Part shown: positions 1 through 9,567 of the stretch, piece after piece
How positions within the stretch are numbered: position 1 is the stretch's first letter
Layout: each line of letters begins with the position of its first letter
Assembly (NCBI RefSeq): GCF_000002235.5
Contig: NW_022145596.1
Coordinates: 30,744,640-30,808,639, forward strand
From: Strongylocentrotus purpuratus
Lineage: Eukaryota > Echinodermata > Echinoidea > Camarodonta > Strongylocentrotidae
Length of the DNA: 64,000 nt
Reading direction: 5' to 3'
Position numbers and translations under genes: made by a program
Notes under the pieces: model-generated
Databases searched by the model: none
The model's input: only the letters and a program-made list of their open reading frames with translations
What the model was told of the DNA's origin: nothing

Positions 1-157
1 CGATGTTACATGCATATTTAGAATATGAAGGCATTTGAAGAGCCATGCTTTTCAGGGAACATGTCTTAACTGATGTTCTTCCACACTTGCATAATAAGAA
101 TGAGTAATGTTATCAAATTATTTTTCACCTCTTCCCAGAACTCAACCTTCTCTTTAA
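1..157 (+). mobile_element. Right end of TTAA MITE family F1
   Basis: The sequence matches the right half of the copy at 40587-40945 (shared blocks include AGAATATGAAG and CTTCCACACTTGCATAAT). It ends in CCAGAACTCAACCTTCTCTTTAA, the same kind of end seen at 13594. The terminal TTAA at 154-157 is also the left border of the large palindrome. No coding capacity is seen; the left half lies outside the window. Confidence 0.7.
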
Positions 158-2164
158 TCTAAATGCTGGTCCTTCAAACAACTTTTTTGGGGTGGACGCC
201 GCGAGAAACACCCATTGGACACATTAATTAAGAGCCATTTAAATAGACCTTACATAGTTTACCAGACCAGGTTAAGTTGATTAATTGGTTACTCTTATTT
301 ATAGTCCATGCACATTCCCAAAGAAGTGAATAACACTTTGTTGGGCAAGCAAAAAACAGAAGAATACACGCCATTTCTACTTAAACCGAGTTGGCCAAAC
401 TACAGGTTTATGTGAAGAGAGGTCGGTTATGGGCACAATACAAAGAGATTCGACCATACATACTGCAGTATGTCCTCCGAAGAAGGACTAGAGGGACAAC
501 TAAACCTGTGACCTTTGACATGCTATGGGTTTTGCATTGGATGCTTCGTCCAAATTGAACTTTAATTTTGGAGGGTAATTGCTTATTCATGAGCAATGAC
601 GTCAACAATTTTGGTGATTGGCTTTTAATAAAATGTTAAAATTTTTGTATTAGACCATGCATAAAACATGTTTTCCTTCCCACAATTCCCTACGACACTT
701 CACAAGAATCTGGAAAATGGCGACTGGATGATCTGTGCAACTTTTAAGCTATTCAGACATGAACGGTAGACATTTTTCTTTCAAGTGAATTCCTATTCCA
801 ATAGAAGTTTGTCAAGTAAATCTCAGTGAAGCAGAACATCTTCAGGGAAACATCTACACCAAAGTTATACTATATAATACCAAGAAAAGAAAGTAAAAAT
901 CCATTTTGAGTGATAATCTCTGATTGTGATGTTTTCGTCGTTCCACTTGCAGTCGGTGTGCTCTATGCATTGTCACAAACCCCTATCGGACCTATCCCAT
1001 ATCCTTTCTTTTGTCTGACCAAATAATATTAACTCATTGAAGAAACTCTCATTTAATTCGTCGACGTTAAATTATCTACAAAAAATCAAAGGTTTACCCT
1101 AGATTATTTCATTTGGACACCTTTCATACTTTTAAGGTTTCAATTCGTAGGTTGATTATCGACAATAATCAGTGGTAGATGTCGACCTGTTACACAGACT
1201 GCACAAATATCTCATTCCGATTCGAGGCCGACGGGATCTTTTCAAGCGGATTGTGCATTTTGCCGATTCTAGCCGGGTGTAACAAACAACAAGAAGTGAC
1301 TGCGTTTCCTGAGCTGGCGCGGCCATAATTGCCTTCACTTTATTATAAGATCTAGACTAGACTATATCTAGTCTAGATCTGACAGTAAAGTCTACACTGA
1401 ATCTGGACCTGGATCACGATCAAATGACACTAAACAGCTTTTATCCCAGCATTTATGATAGAATCCTTTACCTTGAGCTTTGCTTTGCGAATGTCTATAC
1501 ACAGCAAAATAAGGGGATAAATGACGTTTAGTCTTTAAAGTCTAGACACCATTTATCCACGCATTTATGATAAAACCCTGTACCTTGTACTTAAAATGTA
1601 ATGATTTAGGAAGATCAACGTGGAATTTCAATTGAGGAATGTGAAGTTAAAGGGAAATCCGACGCAAATAGACTACTACTCTAAAAGAAAGCAAAAAAAT
1701 CAGAGAAGAAAATTGATGAAAGTTTAAAATAAATCTGACTGAATATAAGAAAGTTAGGAATTTTTGAGAGTTGATTGATATCACTATATTAGTATGGCCA
1801 CTTTAAACTGGCTGAAGCGGTAATTTCAATGTGATGTAGTGCCGGACCCTTTTCCCATCTGTTCCAACATACAACATGACTAAAAATCTAAATGTTTTCA
1901 AAAAATTCATTGCTCAAGAGGGTCTTTTGTTTTTAGAGGACCTATAATAATATATCTAGAATATATTATGAGTAGTGCCCCAATGGAGAGGAAGTTACAA
2001 GAAAAATACCGAAATACCAATATGAGATTCGCACAGACTTAGTGATCTCATATTTCAAACATTCATATTACTTCCTTACTATTGGTCCGATTCATTTTAA
2101 ACTTTTGCCATTCTGTTTTTGTTATTTTTCTTCTTTCATACAAATCAAATTATTACAAGGGTTG
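158..2164. other. Non-coding outer part of the left arm
   Basis: I see no convincing gene in these 2 kb. Short ORFs here are not conserved in frame between the two arms. The stretch includes a near-perfect palindrome at 1348-1380 and AT-rich repeats near 1950. Its counterpart is 9568-11585 on the other strand. Confidence 0.6.
1348..1380. repeat. Short perfect-armed palindrome
   Basis: The 13-bp arms AGATCTAGACTAG and CTAGTCTAGATCT surround a 7-bp centre. The equivalent at about 10375-10408 is less perfect. It could form a cruciform; no function is known. Confidence 0.8.
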
Positions 2165-2297
2165 TGTAGTGTACATGGTGTTATACCACCTCGCCAACTG
2201 TTATACTGCCATCTGTTGTTGGATAATAAAGACTGGCTTCAATATGGCCGATATCAGAGTGTAGCTGCTTCGTCATTTCGTGTCTCAATACACCACA
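2165..2297 (+). repeat. Candidate 5' LTR of the left gypsy element
   Basis: The segment begins TGTAGTGT and ends CACCACA (TG...CA ends). It contains an AATAAA-like block (GGATAATAAAG, about 2221-2231) and is followed at once by TTGGCGATGAGG, the kind of primer-binding site seen after the LTR of many Ty3/gypsy elements. It is short (133 bp). A second LTR, which would prove it, is not in the window. The right arm has the same segment inverted at 9439-9567. Confidence 0.5.
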
Positions 2298-2505
2298 TTG
2301 GCGATGAGGAAGGGATTCAGGGAGTCCGACGTCGGGATCGAAAGGACAGCTCATTGCAGTTCTCGTGGGTAGTAGAAACCTACATTTCATTCGATTACGA
2401 CTCAACGATTGTGGTGAGACAAAATCCTGATCGAAAGTTGACATTTGTAATTTCCTGCATGTGTACTGTATGAATATGACCATGAGTGAATGATCATCAG
2501 TGCGG

Positions 2506-3145
2506 TATGGCGAATGCAGTGGGGCCGGGACTCATTGGCCAGATTGGGGAATATTTTCTCAAAAGAGAAGAATATGAAAACTATGTTAGAAGATTCCAGA
2601 TATGGAAAAAAGCCAATAAGATACCAGAAGGGGAGGAAGTAATTGTGTTCTTAGCCATAGTTGGGCCTGAGGCGTTCGAAACGGTGTCTAACCATTTTTG
2701 TCCAGACGACCCAAGCACCAAAACTTTCAAAGAATTGAATGAGGTATTGGATACCTATTATGGTTCCAGTAAAAACCAGATTGCACTCCGTTTGACGTTC
2801 CGACAATGTCGTCAAGGGGCAAAGGACTCGATAACAGAGTACATCCTTGAACTGAAAAAGCTGGCAAGGCATTGTGGGTATGGTGAGCATCCGGATACCA
2901 ACCTTCGAGACACTTTCGTAGCAGGTCTGCGAAATAACAAGGTGCAGGTGAAGCTCCTGACCGAAGGAAATGAGCTGACCTGGAAAGTTGCAGTTGACGC
3001 AGCAATTGCGATGGAGCTGGCATATGAAGATAGTTTAAAACTACAGCAAGGGTCAAGCAGCGGTCAACGTTCAGCAGAGGTGCATCGTCTAGAAAGATCT
3101 CAACCTAGGGCCCCCAGCAGGAGAGCAAATGTTACCGATGTTTAG
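2506..3145 (+). CDS. Gag (capsid part) of a Ty3/gypsy retrotransposon
   Basis: This encodes the capsid-like part of Gag, which builds the cytoplasmic particle of the retroelement. From the first ATG at 2506 the frame runs about 212 residues. It has the Retrotrans_gag signature: a Phe-Arg-Gln-Cys-Arg-Gln-Gly stretch, a helical Leu-Lys-Lys-Leu-Ala segment, then Leu-Arg-Asp-Thr-Phe-Val-Ala-Gly-Leu. An upstream in-frame TGA at about 2480 limits the start. The frame ends at TAG 3143-3145, before the zinc knuckles, which lie in the -1 frame. The right-arm copy has the same frame break. This is a decayed retroelement, not a host gene. Confidence 0.85.
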
Positions 3146-3402
3146 GTTTTCATCAACCTGCTACTTGTCCCCACCGGCAGACGACCTGTTATAGTTGCAG
3201 GAAAGTAGGGCATCTGAAGAGGGCATGTAGAGATGCAACATCAAGCTCCAGTTACAGTAAAGGACGCGGAAAACCATGGAAAGCAAGTCGCGGAAAGTCC
3301 AACGAACCATCGCAAGGACGCGGTAGAGGTCCAGGTCCAGGTCCAGGCCGTGGTCATGGGTATAGTCAGCCAAGTACAAGTCAAGGAAAAAAAGGACATT
3401 AA
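3109..3402 (+). CDS. Gag nucleocapsid segment with two zinc knuckles, -1 frame
   Basis: Nucleic-acid-binding tail of Gag, lying in the -1 frame relative to the capsid ORF. Two CX2CX4HX4C knuckles are visible at 3130-3168 and 3187-3228. A Gly/Arg/Pro/Ser-rich basic tail follows, and the frame ends at TAA 3400-3402. The frame opens after TAG 3106-3108, so any link to the capsid frame would have to occur between 3109 and 3142. No canonical slippery heptamer is visible. The same arrangement is kept in the inverted copy (about 8362-8655). Confidence 0.75.
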   Translation, partial: GPQQESKCYRCLGFHQPATCPHRQTTCYSCRKVGHLKRACRDATSSSSYSKGRGKPWKASRGKSNEPSQGRGRGPGPGPGRGHGYSQPSTSQGKKGH

Positions 3403-3481
3403 ATCGAACACACATCTGATCGACACAGAAGTCCAGGATGATAATCGTAGATTTTTCGCAGTTGATTAACAAGATACTAGT

Positions 3482-3754
3482 ATGGACTCAGACTCAGTTC
3501 CTATTGTTAAATTTGATATTTCTGATCATGTTGTGCCATTTGTTGTAGATACAGCAGCAGCTGTTTCAGTAATTTCAGAGAAAGAGTACAACAATGCTCT
3601 AGGTCACATTCCACTGCAAAGGTCAAGTATGAAACTAACTTGCTATGGTAGAATACAAATACCAGTTTTAGGTAGGATACAAGTGAGAGTACAGTACAGA
3701 AATTCTGCATATTACTACCATTGGAAGTTGTACCAGGTGACAATGTCGCCCTGA
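3482..3754 (+). pseudogene. Retropepsin-like protease region of gypsy Pol, frame-broken
   Basis: Aspartic protease domain that would process the retroelement polyprotein. The active-site triplet is Asp-Thr-Ala at 3548-3556, within Val-Val-Asp-Thr-Ala-Ala-Ala-Val-Ser-Val-Ile-Ser, a variant of the usual DT/SG. The frame ends at 3754. The typical downstream Gly-Arg-Asn-Trp-Leu block continues in another frame at about 3756-3790. There is a stop just upstream and no intact join to RT, so the copy is dead. The right-arm copy breaks off at residue 20 of this domain. Confidence 0.7.
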
Positions 3755-3847
3755 TGGGTAGGAATTGGTTGAGAAGAATCAGGATAGATTGGGGAGAGTT
3801 GTTTGAGATTGTTTGGGCTTACTTAAAAAAAAACAGATCTTCAAGAA

Positions 3848-4663
3848 GTGTTGAAACATCATGAAGATGTGTTTAGACCAAGTGGTCCAGGTGATAAGAT
3901 TAGGGATTTCACGGCAGAGGTAAAAGTGAAAGAGGAGGTGCAACCTACCTTTTTTAAAGCTAGACCGGTTCCTTATGCCCAGTTTGAAGTAGTGGAGAAG
4001 GAGTTGGATAGGCTAGGAAAAGCAGGGGTGATCAAGAAAGTGAAGAATAGTAGATGGGCGGCCCAAATAGTTACTGTTCCAAAGTCTTATGGGTCAGTCA
4101 GATTATGTGGCGACTATAAGCAAACAGTTAACAAGGTATTAGAGGAAGACGTTTACCCATTACCTACCTGTGAAGATCTGTTTACTAATCTAGCTGGTGG
4201 CAAGGTAGTCAGTAAGATTGATTTGTCAAATGCTTACTTGCAGCTAGAGTTGACCGACAAGAGTAAGGAGCTACTTACAATTCATACACACAAAGAGCTG
4301 TATCAGTATGAAAGATTACCATTTGGGGTATCGACTGCTCCAGCAGTGTTTCAAAGTGTTATGGATCGAATCTTAGGTGGTATGAAGGGAGTGTGCTGCT
4401 TCCTAGATGACATATTGATTAGTAGCGAAAATGAGGAAGATCATATCAAAACACTGAATGAGGTGTTAGGGAGGCTCCAAGAGTATGGTGTCAAGGCGAA
4501 GAAGGAAAAGTGTTCCTTCATGGTTTCTAGAGTAATAAACCTAGGGCATGAAATTGATAGTAAGGGTGTTCATCCTACTAAGGAGAAGGTAGAAGGAATC
4601 TGTGATGCAAAGAGACCAGAGAACAAAGATGAGTTGAGAACTGTCATAGGCATTGTGGTGTAG
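3848..4663 (+). CDS. Reverse transcriptase domain of Ty3/gypsy Pol
   Basis: RNA-directed DNA polymerase of an LTR retrotransposon. This 271-residue open frame shows the standard gypsy order: Leu-Cys-Gly-Asp-Tyr near residues 86-90, Lys-Ile-Asp-Leu-Ser-Asn-Ala-Tyr at 123-130, Leu-Pro-Phe-Gly at 157-160, and the catalytic Phe-Leu-Asp-Asp box at 185-188 (the usual motif is Y/F-x-D-D). The thumb-like end is cut by a TAG at 4661-4663; homology to the connection and RNase H regions continues in frame beyond it. It is preceded by protease and followed by RNase H, the Ty3/gypsy order. Internal stops show it is no longer autonomous. Confidence 0.92.
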   Translation: MLKHHEDVFRPSGPGDKIRDFTAEVKVKEEVQPTFFKARPVPYAQFEVVEKELDRLGKAGVIKKVKNSRWAAQIVTVPKSYGSVRLCGDYKQTVNKVLEEDVYPLPTCEDLFTNLAGGKVVSKIDLSNAYLQLELTDKSKELLTIHTHKELYQYERLPFGVSTAPAVFQSVMDRILGGMKGVCCFLDDILISSENEEDHIKTLNEVLGRLQEYGVKAKKEKCSFMVSRVINLGHEIDSKGVHPTKEKVEGICDAKRPENKDELRTVIGIVV

Positions 4664-5179
4664 TATGCTAAGTTTGTGCCAAATTTAGCTAGTACATTTG
4701 CATCATTATACCAATTGCTCAGAGATGATGTCGAGTGGAATTGGACCACTGAGTGTTAAACTGCTTTTGACAAGGTAAAAGAAGTGTTGTCAAGTGATGT
4801 AGTAGTGACGCATTATGATCCAAAGAAACTGTTGGTTTTGGCTTGTGATGCATCCCCATATGGGTTAGGAGTAGTGTTGTCTCATCTCATGGAAGATGGA
4901 GTAGAAAGACCGGTAGCTTATGCATCACGCACCCTTACCAAATCAGAGCAAAATTATTCGCAGATTGAAAAAGAGTCTTTGGCTATCATATATGGGGTTA
5001 CCAAGTTTCACAAGTATTTGTATGGTAGGAAGTTGACATTGTTAACTGATCACCAAGCCCTGACTATCATCTTTGGATCTAAGAAAGGGATTCCATCCCT
5101 GGCAGCTGTAAGGCTGCAGAGGTGGGCATTGATTTTGATGGCTCACCAGTATGAAATCAAGTATCGGAAGTCCACATAA
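4664..5179 (+). pseudogene. RNase H domain of gypsy Pol with in-frame stops
   Basis: Continuation of Pol after the stop at 4661-4663. The open part, 4784-5179, holds the RT-associated RNase H core: Ala-Cys-Asp-Ala-Ser-Pro-Tyr-Gly-Leu-Gly, then Ala-Ser-Arg-Thr-Leu, Ile-Glu-Lys-Glu-Ser-Leu-Ala-Ile and Thr-Asp-His-Gln-Ala-Leu. These place the acidic residues expected of the enzyme that removes RNA from hybrids. Stops fall at about 4757 (TAA) and at 5177-5179 (TAA). A short ORF at 5198-5419 carries the following linker, whose family signature Ala-Asp-x-Leu-Ser-Arg spans the stop. Confidence 0.85.
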
Positions 5180-5197
5180 CATGCAAACGCAGATGTT

Positions 5198-5419
5198 TTG
5201 TCCAGATTTCCTGTCAAAAAGGAGTCACGTTTGGCTAATGAATTACCAGTGAACTACTTCACATACACAAATGCTATGCCTTTATCGGCAAAGGATATTA
5301 GTGAAGAAACTAGGAAGGACTTGGTGCTCAGTAAGGTGTTGTATCATGTGATGAATGGGTGGCCAAGTCATTGTGGTGAGGACAAGTTACAAGATATTGC
5401 GCAATTGATAGCGAACTGA
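5198..5419 (+). pseudogene. Gypsy Pol linker, truncated at LINE junction
   Basis: 73 codons in the pre-integrase linker that normally leads to the His/Cys zinc finger of integrase. The gypsy sequence stops here: integrase and the 3' LTR are absent. The end overlaps the LINE ORF on the other strand at about 5387-5419, so the recombination point lies in this short interval. Confidence 0.65.
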
Positions 5420-6247
5420 TCTGGAAATGCTTGTGATTTGTTTAGACATAGACATTTGAGAATCAAGAATGACGCCAAGATCGCGACATGAATTTGATAA
5501 GGGAATCGTGTTACCGGAAATAGAAATTGAGTCTATATTTAATTTATTCAACTGAGATTTTGAGCCGAAAAGAATGAATTCGCATTTACTATGATTTAAT
5601 AGCAGAGAATGTGACTTCATCCAGGCGTCAATATCAGCGATGCAATTTTCCAAATTTTGCAAGGTTTGGGAAGCTCGAATTTGATGCGGCGGAAAAGAAA
5701 CAAAAACTTGTATGTCATCTGCATATAAATGATAACGAACAGAATGACGGTGAAAAACATTTCTGAGACCAGTTAAATATATTGAAAATAAGGTGGGCCC
5801 GCCCACAGAGCCTTGGGGTACTCCACAGCCAAGTGGCCTGGGGGAGGATGTGAAACCATTTAAAGGGACAGACTGTGAATGGCCTGAAAAAAAGGATTCA
5901 AACCATCCAAGAGCCTGGTCCTGGATACCCAGACTTGTGAGAGTATTTACAAGTATTTTGTGGTCTACGGTGTCGAAGGCTGAGGACAGATCTAAAATGA
6001 CCATGGCAGTGACGGATCCGGAGTCCATTTCTCGTAAGATTGAGCTTGAAACATTGATGAGAAGGGTCTCAACACTATGATGAGGGCGGTAAGCCGACTG
6101 TAAAGGGTCGAATAATTTGTGTTCCAGCAAATAATCTGAGAGTCTAGAGAACACGACTCTCTCTAGAATTTTGAACAAAAATGGCAGATTACACACAGGA
6201 CGGTAATTTTTCAGGGATTCATTGTCCAAAGAGGGTTTTTTCAACAA
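5387..6247 (-). pseudogene. LINE reverse transcriptase, CR1/L2-like, main part
   Basis: Reverse transcriptase of a non-LTR retrotransposon. This 286-residue frame has Asn-Tyr-Arg-Pro-Val near residue 14, Leu-Asp-Leu-Ser-Ser-Ala-Phe-Asp-Thr-Val-Asp-His at 85-96, Gly-Val-Pro-Gln-Gly-Ser at 142-147 and the catalytic Tyr-Ala-Asp-Asp at 175-178. The style matches the CR1/L2 group. A single in-frame TGA at 6269-6271 separates it from the preceding ORF. The frame ends prematurely where LINE sequence meets gypsy Pol (about 5400-5420). The LINE therefore lacks its 3' end, which is unusual because LINEs normally lose their 5' ends. Confidence 0.9.
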
Positions 6248-6268
6248 AGGGCGTATAAGTGCTGTTTT

Positions 6269-6820
6269 TCAGACTGAGGGTACAGTGGATTGATTCATAC
6301 TAAGATTAACAATGTGAGAAATAATCGGGGCAAACGTCGGAGCGCAATCTTTTAAAAGAATAGTAGGAACTGGATCTAATGGACAAGATTTAGGGGGCAA
6401 TTTACGAAGAAGGGAAAGAATTTCATCTGCGGTGGTATGTTGAAGGGTCCTTAGTGTGGAAGAGGTGATAGGTTCCAGTGGTATAACATTTGGATTAAGA
6501 CTATCTCTGATTTTCTTAACTTTTAAACAGAAGAACTGAATAAACGTTTCAGCCATGGAATTGCCATCAACATATGACGGCAATGGAGAAGAAGACTGTT
6601 TGCGGTTCAAGAGTCGATTGGCGACATTGTAAAGTTTCTTGTGATCATCGCCGCAATCCTCGATGAGTCTGGTGTGGTATGAACGTTTCGCCTTGGAGAC
6701 AAGGTAGCTCACCCGGTCTCTCTGAGCACAAAACATCTCTCGGTCAATCTGGAGCTTTCCATTGTCCCGCTATTTCCTCTCAAGTCTCCGCCGCTCTTTC
6801 TTCGCTTCGGTGATGTCATA
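6269..6820 (-). pseudogene. LINE ORF2, region between endonuclease and RT
   Basis: The 155-residue open frame at 6269-6736 and the coding-like sequence upstream to about 6808 (with an in-frame TAG near 6764) form the linker before the RT core. It includes Lys-Ser-Cys-Pro-Leu-Asp-Pro-Val-Pro-Thr, the usual conserved block before the RT fingers. Homology fades at about 6820, so the endonuclease half is missing. Confidence 0.8.
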
Positions 6821-8219
6821 GTACCTTTAATATGGAAGTATCATGGTATTATGGTTCATCTACCTGAACTCAATCCAAATCTTAAAATCCAGATTGAGTT
6901 GGTATGCCTATATGGATGTACATAATGCAATGTGCCTGAACGATTGGCAATTTGGGGTTTGAATTATATTTTGTCTCACATATATAACAATTTTCCCATT
7001 TGGTTATTGATTACATTTAATGAAAAAAGTTGATATCAAAGGTTCACCTTTTCACAGTGCGCGATCGGTCCAAAGTAGGTCTATGTCATGGTGACAGCGC
7101 ATGCGCGATGTGTATTTAGCCATCTGTGTAAAAACACACACACTCATTCTTGATTAATCGTTTCGATTGGTAATACGCTGATTGCAATTTTTTAGATTTT
7201 GCGCGGATATCCACACATTCTACGTCTGCAACAGACTGGAAAATTGATTCTGACAGCAATATATAGCGTTTTTGCGTGTGTCGTCCGTACTGAATGTATC
7301 AATTCATTCTTTTTTAACTTGTATTGGATTGCTGATACTATTTTTGAAATCACTACTAGCCATCATCGACCTAATTTTTGCTTAATATTCCCAAAAGTGG
7401 TTAAAAAAAGGTACCTATTTTGAATCTGCTATAACTTTTCAGAATGGCTGATTACCCCCAATTTCTCTTTCAAGCTCTGATAGGGTATGAATTGGAAATG
7501 TGAATTCATGCATCATGTTTGCTGTTAAAATGATTTCACTTCAACAGTGTCGAAAACAATAGATATTGATTCAATTAGGTAATATTTGCCGTTGTTGTTT
7601 TGTATTAATTTCGTCTATCCCTACTCTGATGTACATGTATCTTATAATGTTGTAGCTGAGACTAAATTCACTCTATTACATGTGCTATGTTTCAATTTGT
7701 GTATAGAAATCAGGATCGAGGTCGGAGTTCCAATTTAAGGTAAAGACTGCAAAATCTGGCAGTATGGTTTCTACTTGTACGGGCTATCTCCCATTCCATG
7801 TGTGTTATATTTCCGTGTGAACAAGCCTTTGCCCACCTGCAGAGACTTACTCAAATTGTAAACACAGTACCTGAGTTTTTAATAAATTTGAACAGGACCT
7901 TAGTTCTACAAGAAAGACTGGGTTGCACCTCGGTGGCACTGATAAGCTACATATAACAATATTGTGGTCAATCGGGAACGAGCTCTACGTGTGTTCCGAG
8001 TATGAGGTCATTCCTTCTACTCCCACCCCCTATATACCCCTAGTCTCTTCAGAAGGGAAGCACTGATGGCTTCGATCTTGCGGGGGATTTCCTCAATGCT
8101 GTGTGGCCTCTTTACTGGATCATGCTTAAAGTAGCTTGGCGAAGAAATTTCACAAAATCACTAAAAAATAGGCAAATTATACATGTCCGGATAGCGTAGA
8201 CCAATTTGAACACACACAT
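6821..8219. other. Spacer between LINE and right arm, no gene recognised
   Basis: AT-rich sequence between the LINE 5' limit and the start of the right palindrome arm. No ORF here resembles a known domain on either strand, and no terminal repeats are evident. The left edge has TTAAAGGTACTATG on the minus strand, the first 14 bases of MITE family F2, so a small remnant may sit there. Confidence 0.6.
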
Positions 8220-8530
8220 TCTACAACAAATGGCATAACATAATCAGAAATATCAAATTCAACAATAGGAACTGAGTCTGAGTCCATACTAGTATCTTGT
8301 TCATCAACTGCGAACAATTTAGGATTATCATCCTGGACTTCTGTGTCGATCAGATGTGAGTTCGATCTACTGTCCTTTTTTTCCTTGACTTGTACTTGGC
8401 TGACTATACCCATGACCACGGCCTGGACCTGGACCTCTACCGCGCCCTTGCAATGGTTCGTTGGACTGTCCGCGACTTGCTTTCCATGGTTTTCCGCGTC
8501 CTTTACTGTAACTGGAGCTTGATGTTGCAT
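8177..8530 (-). pseudogene. Inverted gypsy protease start, truncated
   Basis: The minus-strand frame covers the pre-protease linker and the first about 20 residues of protease, up to Pro-Phe-Val-Val. Homology to the left copy ends at about 8220; the rest of the ORF is unrelated sequence. This marks the inner breakpoint of the inverted duplication. Confidence 0.75.
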
Positions 8531-8617
8531 CTCTACATGCCCTCTTCAGATGCCCTACTTTCCTGCAACTATAAGAGGTCGTCTGCCGGTGGGGACAAGT
8601 AGCTGGTTGATGGAAAC

Positions 8618-9274
8618 CTAAACATCGGTAACATTTGCTCTCCTGCTGGGGGCCCTAGGTTGAGATCTTTCTAGACCATGCACTTCTGCTGAACGCTGAC
8701 TGCTGCTTGACCCTTGCTGTAGTTTTAAACTATCTACATATGCCAGCTCCATCGCAATTGCTGCGTCAACTTCAACTTTCCAGATCAGCTCATTTCCTTT
8801 GGCCAGGAGCTTTGCCTGCACCTTGTTATTTCGCAGACCTGCTACGAAAGTGTCTCGAAGGTTGGTATCCAGATGCTCACCATACCCACAATGCCTTGCC
8901 AGCTTTTTCAGTTCAAGGATGTACTTTGTTATCAAGTCCTTTGCCCCTTGACGACATTGTCGGAACGTCAATTGGAGTGCAATCTGGTTTTTACTGGAAC
9001 CATAATAAGTATCCAATACCTAATTCAATTCTTTGACAGTTTTGGTGCTTGGGTCGTCTGGACAAAAATGGTAAGACACCGTTTCGAACGCCTCAGGCCC
9101 AACTATGGCTAAGAAGACAATTACTTCGTCCCCTTCTGGTATCTTATTGTTTTTTTTTCCATATCGGGAATCTTCTAACATAGTTTCCATATTCTTCTCT
9201 TTTGGGAAAATATTCCCCAATCTGGCCAATGATTCCCGGCCCCACTGCATTCGCCATACCGCACTGCAGATCAT
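8618..9274 (-). pseudogene. Inverted second copy of gypsy gag
   Basis: Same capsid domain as 2506-3145. It is broken by a stop at about 9017-9019, after the Thr-Val-Lys-Glu-Leu-Asn segment, and by a frameshift in a run of A/T near 9150-9160 that garbles the N-terminal third. It ends at the same stop codon as the left copy (8618-8620), before the knuckles in the -1 frame. Nothing downstream of early protease is present. Confidence 0.85.
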
Positions 9275-9438
9275 TCACGCATGGTCATAGTCATACAGTA
9301 CACGTGCAGGATTTTGTCTCACCACAATCGTTGAGTCGTAATCGAATGAAATGTAGGTTTCTACTACCCACGAGAACCGCAATAAGCTGTCCTTTCGATC
9401 CTGACGTCGGACTCCCTGAATCCCATCCTCGTCGCCAA

Positions 9439-9567
9439 TGTGGTGTATTGAGACACGAAATGACGAAGCAGCTACACTCTGATATCGGCCATATTGAAGA
9501 CAGTCTTTATTATCCAACAACAGATGGCAGTATAACAGTTGGCGAGGTGGTATAACACCATGTACAC
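9439..9567 (-). repeat. Inverted copy of candidate LTR
   Basis: Reverse complement of 2165-2297. The adjoining primer-binding-like sequence reads TTGGCGACGAGG here, closer to the usual form than in the left copy. The first T of the LTR is mutated (GGTAGTG instead of TGTAGTG). Confidence 0.5.

Larger units (their letters stand above)
158..3549 (+). repeat. Left arm of 11.4-kb inverted repeat
   Basis: This arm is nearly identical, in reverse complement, to 8220-11585. Identity starts directly after TTAA (154-157) and stops inside the protease region of the gypsy element. In order the arm holds about 2 kb of non-coding sequence (158-2164), a candidate LTR, the gag region and the start of protease. 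The arms differ by scattered substitutions and small indels, so they are not an exact assembly duplication. Confidence 0.85.

Noticed and set aside
2042..2473. 143-codon plus-strand ORF upstream of gag
   Set aside because: It crosses the candidate LTR and primer-binding site. The equivalent on the other arm drifts at its end, and it has no domain. Treated as chance.
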